Shown here one piece after another: positions 5,939 to 6,253 of a stretch of 6,253 bases of DNA. Numbering within the stretch: position 1 is the first letter of the stretch; every line of letters starts with the position of its first letter. The position numbers were made by a program, and so were the translations under genes. The notes beneath the pieces are model-generated. The model did no database searches. It was not told the origin of the DNA and worked only from the letters and a program-made list of their open reading frames with translations. This DNA is from Lysobacterales bacterium (lineage in GTDB: Bacteria > Pseudomonadota > Gammaproteobacteria > Xanthomonadales > SZUA-36): assembly GCA_013213875.1 (NCBI GenBank), contig JABSSV010000147.1:1-6253 (forward strand). Direction: 5' to 3'.

Positions 5939-6253
5939 ATGGGCATGATGAGTGAGTTTAAGGACTTTGCCATGCGCGGTAATGTGGTCGATATGGCCGT
6001 CGGTATCGTGATTGGCGGAGCGTTTGGCAAGATCGTTTCCTCGTTTGTTAATGATGTGCTGATGCCGCCGATCGGCATGGCCATTGGGGGCGTTGACTTC
6101 AGTGATCTGGCGGTGACGCTCAAGGAAGCCACGGGCGATGCGGAAGCGGTGACGCTCGGTTACGGTGCCTTCATTCAGACCACGCTCGACTTTCTGATCA
6201 TTGCTTTTGCCATCTTCATGGTGATCAAGGCCATGAACTCGATGAAGAAGAAG
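5939..6253 (+). CDS. mscL: Large-conductance mechanosensitive channel MscL, 3' end cut by the window edge
   Basis: MscL is a homopentameric inner-membrane channel that opens under high membrane tension and releases solutes during hypo-osmotic shock. The 105 visible residues align without gaps to E. coli MscL (136 residues). The N-terminal amphipathic helix MGMMSEFKDF is followed by the signature AMRGNVVDMAVG. Gly22 sits at the pore constriction, GGAFGKIVSS contains Lys31, and VNDVLMPPIG ends the first transmembrane helix. The periplasmic loop (about 46-74) leads to the second transmembrane helix, FIQTTLDFLIIAFAIFMVIK. The visible part stops in the basic cluster after that helix (MNSMKKK), so only the cytoplasmic C-terminal helix, about 30 residues, is missing. 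It likely has its own promoter. All visible gating residues are conserved, so a working channel is expected. Confidence 0.98.
   Translation, partial: MGMMSEFKDFAMRGNVVDMAVGIVIGGAFGKIVSSFVNDVLMPPIGMAIGGVDFSDLAVTLKEATGDAEAVTLGYGAFIQTTLDFLIIAFAIFMVIKAMNSMKKK

Noticed and set aside
5758..6132. 124-residue open frame on the minus strand across the mscL start
   Set aside because: It overlaps the highly conserved MscL coding region and has no ribosome binding site or recognisable motif.

Overview
The window is chromosomal, GC-rich bacterial DNA with dense genes, short intergenic gaps and a strong G/C bias at third codon positions. The proteins are of proteobacterial type: NhaA and MscL align residue for residue with the E. 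coli proteins, with a constant one-residue offset in NhaA and none in MscL. A free-living, probably marine or salt-exposed gammaproteobacterium is the best guess (inference). No RNA genes, mobile elements, CRISPR arrays or phage genes were seen.

Layout. 1-879 (+) is the C-terminal part of a penicillin-acylase-family (S45, Ntn-hydrolase) enzyme whose N-terminus lies off the left edge. It converges, across a 21-base gap, on a glutathione peroxidase gene (1380-901, -). A 227-base divergent intergenic region (1381-1607) separates that gene from nhaA (1608-2786, +), a complete Na+/H+ antiporter. After 122 noncoding bases comes a two-gene unit: a short-chain dehydrogenase/reductase with an N-terminal signal peptide (2909-3874, +), then a 614-residue exported protein (3878-5722, +) combining an NTF2/SnoaL-like domain, two VOC/glyoxalase-fold domains and an unassigned middle segment. 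These two genes are in the same reading frame, separated only by one TAG stop and one codon. A 216-base leader region then precedes mscL (5939 to the right edge, +), the large-conductance mechanosensitive channel, whose 3' end is cut off.

How the genes fit together. NhaA handles Na+ and pH stress, MscL handles hypo-osmotic shock, and the glutathione peroxidase handles peroxides, so the flanks look like ordinary stress housekeeping. The unusual part is 2909-5722. A nucleotide-cofactor enzyme family that is normally cytoplasmic carries a Sec-type signal, and it is tightly coupled to a multidomain protein with its own signal peptide and no obvious catalytic assignment. That pair is the best candidate for an undescribed function. 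A possible Shine-Dalgarno-sequestering helix in the nhaA leader is a second point of interest.
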